The notes below the pieces were generated by a model. The model saw nothing but the letters and a program-made list of their open reading frames with translations. It ran no database searches and was not told the DNA's origin. A stretch of 32,563 nucleotides of DNA from Gammaproteobacteria bacterium (lineage in GTDB: Bacteria; Pseudomonadota; Gammaproteobacteria; Chromatiales; Chromatiaceae), in NCBI GenBank assembly GCA_003696905.1, contig RFHJ01000010.1, positions 1-32,563 on the forward strand, written 5' to 3'. Position 1 is the first letter of the stretch. Each line of letters starts with the position of its first letter. Made by a program: the position numbers and the translations under genes. Below, piece by piece: positions 11,099 through 18,655 of the stretch.

Positions 11099-13566
11099 AC
11101 GAACTGATGGGTGAAAGACTCTGCTACCTGGAGCCGATCGAGCCACTGCCCGACGACGCGGAATCGATCGCACGGGATTTTCGGCGCTATCTGGCCTACC
11201 ACCTCGGTCGCTTTCTTGGTTGCGACAAGGTCTATCTCTATCAGGCGCTGGCCTATGTGACGCGGGACCACCTGATGGCGGACTGGCGCAATACCTGGCT
11301 GCACTACCGCAAGCCGGACGTCCGCCGCGCCCACTACCTCTCCATGGAATATCTCATCGGTCGCTCGCTGGGCAACAACCTGCTCAACAGCGGCCTCACC
11401 GGGCCGGCCCACGAGGCCATGGAGCACTTCGCCGTGGCGCTGGAAGACGTGGAGAGCAAGGAACCCGATGCAGGTCTTGGCAATGGCGGCCTCGGTCGCC
11501 TGGCCGCCTGCTTTCTCGACAGTTGCGCCACCCTCCGGCTGCCGGTGATCGGCTATGGCCTGCGCTACGAATATGGCATGTTCCATCAACACATCGAGAA
11601 CGGTCATCAGGTGGAGGATCCGGACCACTGGCTGCGCGATGGCCATCCCTGGGAGATCGAGCGTCCCGAGTTCTCGCAGACCATCCATTTCGGCGGCCAT
11701 GTGGAGCACCGCACTGACGAAGATGGCGTGGTTCATACCTGTTGGGTCGATACCGATGACGTGATTGCGGTGCCCTACGATGTGCCCATCGCCGGCTACC
11801 GCAATCACGTGGTCAACACCCTGCGCCTGTGGAGCGCCGAGGCGACCAGTGAGTTCAATCTCAAGGAATTCAATGCCGGCGACTATGCCGAGGCAGTGGC
11901 GTTGAAGAACCAGGCCGAGAACATCACCATGGTGCTCTATCCCAACGACGCCACGGTGAACGGCCAGGAACTCCGCCTGCGCCAGCAGTACTTCCTCTGT
12001 TCGGCCAGCCTGCAGGACGTGCTGCGCCAGTGGGACGACCGGCCGATCGAGGACTTCCACGAATGCAACGTCTTCCAGCTCAACGACACCCATCCCAGCA
12101 TCGCGGTGGCAGAGCTGATGCGCCTGCTGGTGGACGTGAAGAAGGTTCCCTGGGACCAGGCCTGGGACATCACCCGCTCCTGCATGGCCTATACCAACCA
12201 CACCCTGCTGCCCGAGGCCCTCGAGCGCTGGCCGGTACCGATGTTCAAGAATCTACTGCCGCGCCTGCTCGAGATCATCTACCGTATCAACACGGAATTC
12301 CTCGCCGAGGTGCGGGCACGCTGGCCGGGTGATGTGGACCGGGTGCGCCGCATGTCACTGATCGAGGAAGGACCGGTCCAGCAGATCCGCATGGCCTGGC
12401 TGGCGATCGTGGGCAGTTTTTCGGTCAATGGCGTGGCGGAGCTGCATTCCAACCTCCTCAAGGAGGGCCTGTTCCACGACTTCTACGAGATGTGGCCCGA
12501 GCGCTTCAACAACAAGACGAATGGCGTCACGCCCCGCCGCTGGCTGGCCTTCGCCAACCCCGGCCTGGCCGAGCTGCTCACCGAGACCCTTGGTGACGGC
12601 TGGCAGGCCGACCTGACCCGCCTGGAGGGTCTGCACGCCCATGTCGAAGACCCCGACTTCCGTCAGCGGTGGCGCCAGATCCGCCAGACCAACAAGCAGC
12701 GCCTGGCAGACATGGTCGCGCACTATACCCAGGTGAAGTTCGACCCCTCGGCCCTGTTCGACGTGCAGGTGAAACGTATCCACGAGTACAAGCGACAGCT
12801 GCTCAACATCCTGCATGTCATCCATCTGTACAACCGGATCCATGCCGGGGATACCGACGGCTGGGTGAACCGCTGTGTGCTGATCGGCGGCAAGGCCGCG
12901 CCCGGCTACCACCGGGCCAAGGAGATCATCAAGCTGGCCAATAACGTGGCCGCCGTGGTCAACGGCGATCCGATCGTCGGCGGCCGCCTGAAGATGGCCT
13001 TCCTGCCCAACTACAACGTCTCCAAGATGGAGGTGATCTGCACCGCGGCGGACCTCTCCGAGCAGATCTCCACCGCCGGCAAGGAGGCATCGGGCACCGG
13101 CAACATGAAGTTCATGATGAACGGGGCGGTAACCATCGGCACCTATGACGGCGCCAACATCGAGATCCTCGAGGCAGTGGGCGAAGAAAACTTCTTCCTG
13201 TTCGGGCTGCATGCCCACGAGGTGGCAGAATTGCGTCGACACTATCGTCCGGAACAAATCATCGAGGAAGACCCCGACCTCCAGGCGGTCTTCCGGCTGC
13301 TCGAGAGCGGCCATTTCAATGCAGTGGAACCCGGCATTTTCGATGGCATCATCGCCTCGTTGAAGAGCCCCCACGATCCCTGGATGACGGTGGCCGATTT
13401 TCGCAGCTATATCGACGCCCAACGCCAGGCGGAAGTCGCTTGGTGTGACGACGACCGCTGGACTCGCATGAGCATCCGCAATACCGCCTGCAGCGGCATC
13501 TTCTCCACCGACCGGACCATCACCGAATACAACAATGACATCTGGCGCCTCGACCCGATTCCATGA
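11095..13566 (+). CDS. glgP: Glycogen/starch phosphorylase (GT35)
   Basis: HYLSMEYLIGRSLGNNL, DAGLGNGGLGRLAACFLDS, FHECNVFQLNDTHPSIAVAELMR, VKRIHEYKRQLLN, STAGKEASGTGNMKFMMNGAVTIGTYDGANIEI (PLP-binding region). Start at ATG 11095 (ATGA overlap with glgA). Confidence 0.97.
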   Translation: MNELMGERLCYLEPIEPLPDDAESIARDFRRYLAYHLGRFLGCDKVYLYQALAYVTRDHLMADWRNTWLHYRKPDVRRAHYLSMEYLIGRSLGNNLLNSGLTGPAHEAMEHFAVALEDVESKEPDAGLGNGGLGRLAACFLDSCATLRLPVIGYGLRYEYGMFHQHIENGHQVEDPDHWLRDGHPWEIERPEFSQTIHFGGHVEHRTDEDGVVHTCWVDTDDVIAVPYDVPIAGYRNHVVNTLRLWSAEATSEFNLKEFNAGDYAEAVALKNQAENITMVLYPNDATVNGQELRLRQQYFLCSASLQDVLRQWDDRPIEDFHECNVFQLNDTHPSIAVAELMRLLVDVKKVPWDQAWDITRSCMAYTNHTLLPEALERWPVPMFKNLLPRLLEIIYRINTEFLAEVRARWPGDVDRVRRMSLIEEGPVQQIRMAWLAIVGSFSVNGVAELHSNLLKEGLFHDFYEMWPERFNNKTNGVTPRRWLAFANPGLAELLTETLGDGWQADLTRLEGLHAHVEDPDFRQRWRQIRQTNKQRLADMVAHYTQVKFDPSALFDVQVKRIHEYKRQLLNILHVIHLYNRIHAGDTDGWVNRCVLIGGKAAPGYHRAKEIIKLANNVAAVVNGDPIVGGRLKMAFLPNYNVSKMEVICTAADLSEQISTAGKEASGTGNMKFMMNGAVTIGTYDGANIEILEAVGEENFFLFGLHAHEVAELRRHYRPEQIIEEDPDLQAVFRLLESGHFNAVEPGIFDGIIASLKSPHDPWMTVADFRSYIDAQRQAEVAWCDDDRWTRMSIRNTACSGIFSTDRTITEYNNDIWRLDPIP

Positions 13567-13647
13567 CCGTGAGATCCTGCTTCCCACGACTTCGCAGTGG
13601 CTTGCGCCAGGTCAGAAAGTGCCGCTTTCATCGCCCGACAATTGGGC

Positions 13648-13653
13648 TAGAAT
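13648..13653 (+). promoter_or_regulatory. Candidate -10 element TAGAAT for the rpoN transcription unit
   Basis: TAGAAT is one mismatch from TATAAT, 52 bp upstream of the rpoN ATG in the 139-bp glgP-rpoN gap; no convincing -35 at 17 bp spacing. Confidence 0.35.
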
Positions 13654-13705
13654 GAAATCGAAAGGGATTTATACAAAAGTCGTACCAATCGAGTTTGCCA
13701 ACTGA

Positions 13706-15184
13706 ATGAAACCGACGCTCCAGCTCCGTCTGGGTCAGCACCTCACCATGACCCCGCAACTGCAGCAGGCCATCAAGCTGCTGCAGTTGTCTACACTGGA
13801 TCTCAAGCAGGAAATCCAAGACGCCCTGGAGAGCAACCTGATGCTCGAGGTGGAGGAGGAACTGCCGAGCGGAGGCGCGGGCGAAAACGACCCAACCGCT
13901 GGCGAGGCGGGCGAGGCCACGGCGAGCGGGAATGACATCAACAACGAAAAGGAAATCGAGATCGAGTCTGCGGCCATGCCCGACGAACTGCCCGTGGACA
14001 CGGCCTGGGAAGAACTCTACGACGGCCCGGGCACAGCGCCGGCCTCCACCAGCAGTTCGGCGGGCGACGCCAATGAGATGCTCGCCCAACAGAGCCGGGG
14101 TGAGACCCTGCAAGACTATCTCACCTGGCAGATGGAACTGACCCACTTCACCCCACTCGACCGGCGCATCGCCGAGGCGATCATCGACAGTATCGAGGAC
14201 GACGGCTATCTGCATGCCTCGCTCGAGGACATCGCCGCCTGTGTACCCGACACTGAGCTCGAGCCCGAAGAGGTCGAGGCGGTACTGCATCGAATTCAGG
14301 CCTTCGACCCGCCCGGCGTGGGTGCGCGCGACCCGCGCGAGGCGTTGCTGATCCAGGCGCGCCAATTGGGAGACGAATTCGATGAGCGGGAGCTGGCGAT
14401 CGAAATCCTGGACCAGCACTTCGAGCTGCTGAGCACTGGCAAACAGGACCAGCTGCTGCGCCGGCTGAAGGTGAGCCCGGAAGAGCTGGAGGAGGCCATA
14501 CAGCTCATCCGCTCCCTCAACCCGCACCCCGGCAGTGCCATACCGGGCGAACCGCCTGCCTATATCGAACCAGACGTCTTCGTGAGCAAGCGGGAAGACC
14601 GCTGGGTGGTGGAACTCAATCCTCAGGCGGCCCCCCGACTGCGGGTCAACCCGACCTATGCGGCGATGGTCCGTCGTGCGGACAACAGCAGCGACAATCA
14701 GACCATGCGCGACCACCTGCAGGAGGCTCGCTGGTTCCTCAAGAGCCTGCAGAGTCGCAACGAGACCCTGCTCAAGGTCGCCAGCGCCATCGTCGAGCAC
14801 CAGCGGGACTTCTTCGAACATGGCGAAGAGGCCATGAAACCGCTGGTGCTGCGAGACATCGCCGAAAAGGTCGAGATGCACGAATCGACCATCTCGCGGG
14901 TCACCACCCAGAAATACATGCATACCCCACGTGGCACCCTGGAGTTCAAATACTTCTTCTCCAGTCACGTCAGCACGGACAGTGGCGGTGAGGCCTCGGC
15001 CACCGCGATCCGCGCTGTGATCAAGAAATTGATCGCGGCTGAGCCACCTGGCAAGCCGTTGTCCGACAACAAGATTGCGTCCCTGCTCGGCGAACAGGGA
15101 ATCAAGGTCGCCCGGCGCACCGTCGCCAAGTATCGTGAAGCGATGGGAATTCCCCCATCCAACGAGCGCAAGCGTCTCGCCTAG
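13706..15184 (+). CDS. rpoN: RNA polymerase sigma-54 factor
   Basis: MKPTLQLRLGQHLTMTPQLQQAIKLLQLSTLDLKQEIQ (region I), acidic linker, RDIAEKVEMHESTISRVTTQKYMHTPRGTLEFKYFFSS, and RpoN box ARRTVAKYREAMGI. Confidence 0.98.
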   Translation: MKPTLQLRLGQHLTMTPQLQQAIKLLQLSTLDLKQEIQDALESNLMLEVEEELPSGGAGENDPTAGEAGEATASGNDINNEKEIEIESAAMPDELPVDTAWEELYDGPGTAPASTSSSAGDANEMLAQQSRGETLQDYLTWQMELTHFTPLDRRIAEAIIDSIEDDGYLHASLEDIAACVPDTELEPEEVEAVLHRIQAFDPPGVGARDPREALLIQARQLGDEFDERELAIEILDQHFELLSTGKQDQLLRRLKVSPEELEEAIQLIRSLNPHPGSAIPGEPPAYIEPDVFVSKREDRWVVELNPQAAPRLRVNPTYAAMVRRADNSSDNQTMRDHLQEARWFLKSLQSRNETLLKVASAIVEHQRDFFEHGEEAMKPLVLRDIAEKVEMHESTISRVTTQKYMHTPRGTLEFKYFFSSHVSTDSGGEASATAIRAVIKKLIAAEPPGKPLSDNKIASLLGEQGIKVARRTVAKYREAMGIPPSNERKRLA

Positions 15185-15207
15185 ACGCCCCAACGAAGGA
15201 GAGAATC

Positions 15208-15540
15208 ATGCAATTGAACCTCACCGGTCACCATGTCGACATCACCGATTCGATGCGCAACTATGTGGAAGAGAAGTTCGCCCGCCTCACCCGCCATTTC
15301 GATCACGTCACCAATGTGCATGTCATCCTGAGCGTGGAGAAACTGCAGCAGAAGGCCGAGGCGACCATGCACCTGGCAGGCAACGACATCTTTGCCGAGT
15401 CGGTGAACGAGGACATGTATGCCGCCATCGATTCCCTGGTCGACAAACTGGATCGGCAGGTGATCAAGCACAAGGAAAAACTGAAGAACCACCGTGGCAA
15501 CGGTCAGGTGGCGCCGGCCGCAGGCGCCGCCGAGGCCTGA
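15208..15540 (+). CDS. hpf: Ribosome hibernation promoting factor (short HPF)
   Basis: MQLNLTGHHVDITDSMRNYVEEKFARLTRHFDHVTNVHVILSVEK; adjacent to rpoN as in many proteobacteria; SD-like aaggaga upstream. Confidence 0.95.
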   Translation: MQLNLTGHHVDITDSMRNYVEEKFARLTRHFDHVTNVHVILSVEKLQQKAEATMHLAGNDIFAESVNEDMYAAIDSLVDKLDRQVIKHKEKLKNHRGNGQVAPAAGAAEA

Positions 15541-15574
15541 GGCCACCTATCCCTCTCACCAGGCAGGAAGGCCC

Positions 15575-16036
15575 ATGCCCACCACAGGCATCCTATCTCC
15601 CAGCGCCATCCGGCTCGACGACGACTCGCCGAGCAAGAAGCGCGCCCTCGAACATGCCGCCCAGCTGCTCGCCCCCGACGACGTCGAACTGAGCGAACGC
15701 ATCTACGAACGACTGCTGGAACGCGAACGCCTGGGCAGCACCGGGCTGAGCGGTGGCGTGGCGCTGCCGCACGCCCGGATGCCCGAGATCAAGCAGACCC
15801 GCGGGGCCTTCCTGCGCCTCACCACACCCATCGACTTCGACAGCATCGACGGCCGCCCCGTCGATCTGGTCTTTGCCTTGCTGGTACCCGAGGAGGCCAC
15901 CGAGGAACACCTGAAACTGCTCGCCGAGCTGGCGCGCATGTTCAACGATCCTGCCATGCGCAACGAATTGCGCCACGCTGCCAAGGAACAGGCCTACGAC
16001 CTCCTCACCCGCCACATAGCCCACGATGCCGCATAG
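15575..16036 (+). CDS. ptsN: PTS IIA-like nitrogen regulatory protein (EIIA-Ntr)
   Basis: SGGVALPHARMPEIKQTRGAFLRL (phosphorylatable His region), position between hpf and hprK. Start ATG 15575 preceded by aggcaggaagg. Confidence 0.93.
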   Translation: MPTTGILSPSAIRLDDDSPSKKRALEHAAQLLAPDDVELSERIYERLLERERLGSTGLSGGVALPHARMPEIKQTRGAFLRLTTPIDFDSIDGRPVDLVFALLVPEEATEEHLKLLAELARMFNDPAMRNELRHAAKEQAYDLLTRHIAHDAA

Positions 16037-16967
16037 CATTCGGGTCCGCCATCTCTACGACAGTCTGCGAGAAAAGCTGCAGCTAGAGCTGGTCGCCGGC
16101 AAAGCGGGCCTCGAGCGCCCGCTACTGGACGAGGACCTGGACCCCGCCAGCTACATCATCGCCGGCCCCCTGACCTATATCCACCCAAATCGCATCCAGG
16201 TGATCGGGCGCGCCGAGAAGGCCTATCTCGACGCCCCCGAGCGTGATCACGAAGAGGCACTGCGACTGCTGTTCGGTGAACATACCCGTGCGGTGGTGCT
16301 GGTGGACGGCGTCAGGCCAGATGCGGACCTCATCGCATTGGCCGACCGGCAGCGGGTTCCCCTGTTCGCCACCCCCCTGCCCGATCGGCTGATCCTGGAC
16401 CACCTGCAATACTTCGCCGCCCTCAATCTCTCGGAGAAAACCACCCTGCACGGTGTCTTCATGGAGGTATTGGGCATGGGAGTATTGATTACGGGCGACC
16501 CCGCCGTCGGCAAGAGCGAACTGGCGCTGGAGCTGATCTCGCGCGGCAACCGCCTGGTGGCCGACGATGCGCCCGAGTTCACCCGTATCGCTCCGGATAT
16601 CGTCAGCGGCAACTGCCCCCCGCTGCTGCGTGATTTCCTGGAGGTGCGCGGGCTGGGCATACTCAATATCCGCGCGATGTTTGGCGACAACGCCATCAAA
16701 CACAACAAGTATCTGCGCCTGATCGTGCACCTACAGCCCATGAGCGATCAGGAACTGGCTACCATGGAACGCCTGAACGCGCGGGAGGAACGTCGCGAGG
16801 TCCTGGGAGTGCTGATACCGCAGGTCACCATTCCGGTGGCGCCCGGGCGCAACCTGGCGATTCTGGTCGAGGCCGCAGTCCGGGCACACCTGCTGGCGCT
16901 GCAGGGTTACGATGCCACCGAGGTATTCATCGAACGCCAGCAGCAGGCTCTGCTGGAAGACAGCTGA
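16026..16967 (+). CDS. hprK: HPr(Ser) kinase/phosphorylase
   Basis: VLITGDPAVGKSELALELISRGNRLVADDAPEFTRI (P-loop region) and FLEVRGLGILNIRAMFGDNAIKHNKYLRLIVHL (HprK signature region); overlaps ptsN by 11 bp. Confidence 0.95.
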   Translation: MPHSIRVRHLYDSLREKLQLELVAGKAGLERPLLDEDLDPASYIIAGPLTYIHPNRIQVIGRAEKAYLDAPERDHEEALRLLFGEHTRAVVLVDGVRPDADLIALADRQRVPLFATPLPDRLILDHLQYFAALNLSEKTTLHGVFMEVLGMGVLITGDPAVGKSELALELISRGNRLVADDAPEFTRIAPDIVSGNCPPLLRDFLEVRGLGILNIRAMFGDNAIKHNKYLRLIVHLQPMSDQELATMERLNAREERREVLGVLIPQVTIPVAPGRNLAILVEAAVRAHLLALQGYDATEVFIERQQQALLEDS

Positions 16968-17108
16968 AGCGATCGGAGACGGCGGCACGCCACTTCTCCC
17001 TCACACCGTCGGCAGGACAGACAGATGCATTCGCATGGAGAGCAGGCTGGTCTTGGCGCATCGCAGCCGGCCGTGTTTTCGCCACCGGGATTCGATGTGA
17101 GAGAAGTA

Positions 17109-17114
17109 TATAAT
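17109..17114 (+). promoter_or_regulatory. Candidate -10 element TATAAT immediately upstream of rapZ
   Basis: Perfect TATAAT ending 8 bp before the rapZ ATG (17123), within the 155-bp hprK-rapZ gap; no clear -35. Confidence 0.4.
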
Positions 17115-17122
17115 CTTCGTTC

Positions 17123-17995
17123 ATGAGCAATACCGCCGCCAGACTGATAGTGGTCTCGGGTCTTTCCGGTTCGGGCAAGAGCATCGCGCTCAACGTGCTC
17201 GAAGACGCCGGCTTCAACTGTATCGACAACCTGCCCCTACACCTCTTCGAGACCCTGGCTCACGACATGATCCGGGATCAGGAATCGGTCGCGCCGATGA
17301 CCGCTGTCGGCATCGATGCACGTGCGCCACACCATCACCTGGGCATACTCCCGGGACTGATCAGCGATCTGCGCGAGAACCACATACACAGTGAGATCCT
17401 GTTCCTGGAGGCGGATACGGATATCCTCATCCAGCGCTTCAGCGAGACACGTCGCCGCCACCCGTTGACCAGCAAGGGGCAGGACCTCGAAGAGGCCATC
17501 GCCCGCGAGCGCCAGCTGTTGGAACCGTTGCGGGATGCCGCCGATCTCCACATCGATACCAGCCGAACCAATATCCATCAGCTGCGCGAACTCATCAGCG
17601 GTGCTGTTGCGTCGCGCAAGGGCGAGGAGATGTCCATCGTCCTCAAATCCTTCGGCTTCAAGCACGGCATGACACGCAATGCCAACTTCGTGTTCGACGT
17701 GCGCTGCCTGCCCAACCCCCATTGGCATCCGGAGTTGCGGCCGCTCACCGGCAAGGACGAGGCAGTGGCCCACTTCCTCGAACAGAACGACGAGGTGGAC
17801 CGGATGTTCCACGATATCGATACATTCGTCCAACGCTGGATCCCTTGCTTCGAGAAGGAACGCCGTGCCTACCTGACCATTGCCATCGGCTGCACCGGAG
17901 GCCAGCACCGCTCGGTCTACATGGCCGAACGTCTGCGCCAACGGCTAGAGGAACAGGGCCGCAGAGTGCTCTGTCGTCACCGGGAGCTGGCATGA
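17123..17995 (+). CDS. rapZ: RNase adapter protein RapZ (YvcJ family P-loop protein)
   Basis: LIVVSGLSGSGKSIALNVLEDAGFNCIDNLP, FGFKHGMTRNANFVFDVRCLPNPHW, IAIGCTGGQHRSVYMAERLR. Confidence 0.96.
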   Translation: MSNTAARLIVVSGLSGSGKSIALNVLEDAGFNCIDNLPLHLFETLAHDMIRDQESVAPMTAVGIDARAPHHHLGILPGLISDLRENHIHSEILFLEADTDILIQRFSETRRRHPLTSKGQDLEEAIARERQLLEPLRDAADLHIDTSRTNIHQLRELISGAVASRKGEEMSIVLKSFGFKHGMTRNANFVFDVRCLPNPHWHPELRPLTGKDEAVAHFLEQNDEVDRMFHDIDTFVQRWIPCFEKERRAYLTIAIGCTGGQHRSVYMAERLRQRLEEQGRRVLCRHRELA

Positions 17996-18384
17996 GTGTC
18001 GGCATCCTCCTGATCACCCACCCCGGTATCGGCACTGCCGTACTGCACAGCGCCCGGCGCATTATCCCGGACAGCCCACTACGCATACGCTGCCTGGAAG
18101 TCCCGCTGGACGCGGATCCCGCTCCACTGGAAGACCGCGCAGCCGAGCTGATCGAACGTCTCGACGAAGGGGAAGGGGTACTGGTGCTGACCGACATCTT
18201 CGGCGCCACCCCCAACAATATCGCCCGGCGCCTGGCACAGCCCAAGTCGGTAACCGTTTTGGCCGGCCTCAGCCTGCCCATGCTGGTGCGTCTCTTCAAC
18301 TACCCCAACGGCGACCTGTCGGGCCTGTGCCAGACCGCCATCACCGGCGCCATGCGCGGCATCGGCAGCTGCGAGGAACAATGA
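17992..18384 (+). CDS. PTS EIIA component, mannose/fructose (Man) family-like
   Basis: MSVGILLITHPGIGTAVLHSARRI (His10 in EIIA-Man position), VLVLTDIFGATPNNIARRL, ATGA overlap with rapZ. Confidence 0.9.
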   Translation: MSVGILLITHPGIGTAVLHSARRIIPDSPLRIRCLEVPLDADPAPLEDRAAELIERLDEGEGVLVLTDIFGATPNNIARRLAQPKSVTVLAGLSLPMLVRLFNYPNGDLSGLCQTAITGAMRGIGSCEEQ

Positions 18385-18385
18385 C

Positions 18386-18655
18386 ATGCTGGAAAGGGAG
18401 ATCGTCATCCCCAACAAACTCGGGCTCCACGCACGGGCGGCGGCCAAGCTGGTGAACGTCGCCGGCAGCCATGCATCGGAGGTAACGCTGAGCAAGGACG
18501 GCCAGGAAGTCAACGGCAAGAGCATCATGGGCGTCATGATGCTGGCTGCAAGCAAGGGAACCACTATCCGCATCCGCACCCAGGGACCGGATGAACAGGC
18601 CACCATGAACGATCTGCTGACACTGATCGAGAACCGCTTCGGAGAGAGCGAGTGA
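18386..18655 (+). CDS. ptsH: Phosphocarrier protein HPr
   Basis: PNKLGLHARAAAKLVNVA (His15) and NGKSIMGVMMLAA (Ser46). Confidence 0.95.
   Translation: MLEREIVIPNKLGLHARAAAKLVNVAGSHASEVTLSKDGQEVNGKSIMGVMMLAASKGTTIRIRTQGPDEQATMNDLLTLIENRFGESE

Noticed and set aside
12355-13587. 410-aa - strand ORF opposite the glgP 3' half
   Set aside because: Antisense to the PLP-binding region of glgP; no independent support.
13615-13647. Small hairpins GAAAG/CTTTC and GCCC/GGGC in the glgP-rpoN gap as a terminator
   Set aside because: Stems of only 4-5 bp with no downstream T-run; insufficient for a terminator call.
13628-15193. 521-aa - strand ORF opposite rpoN
   Set aside because: Shadow ORF; rpoN on the + strand has all expected regions.
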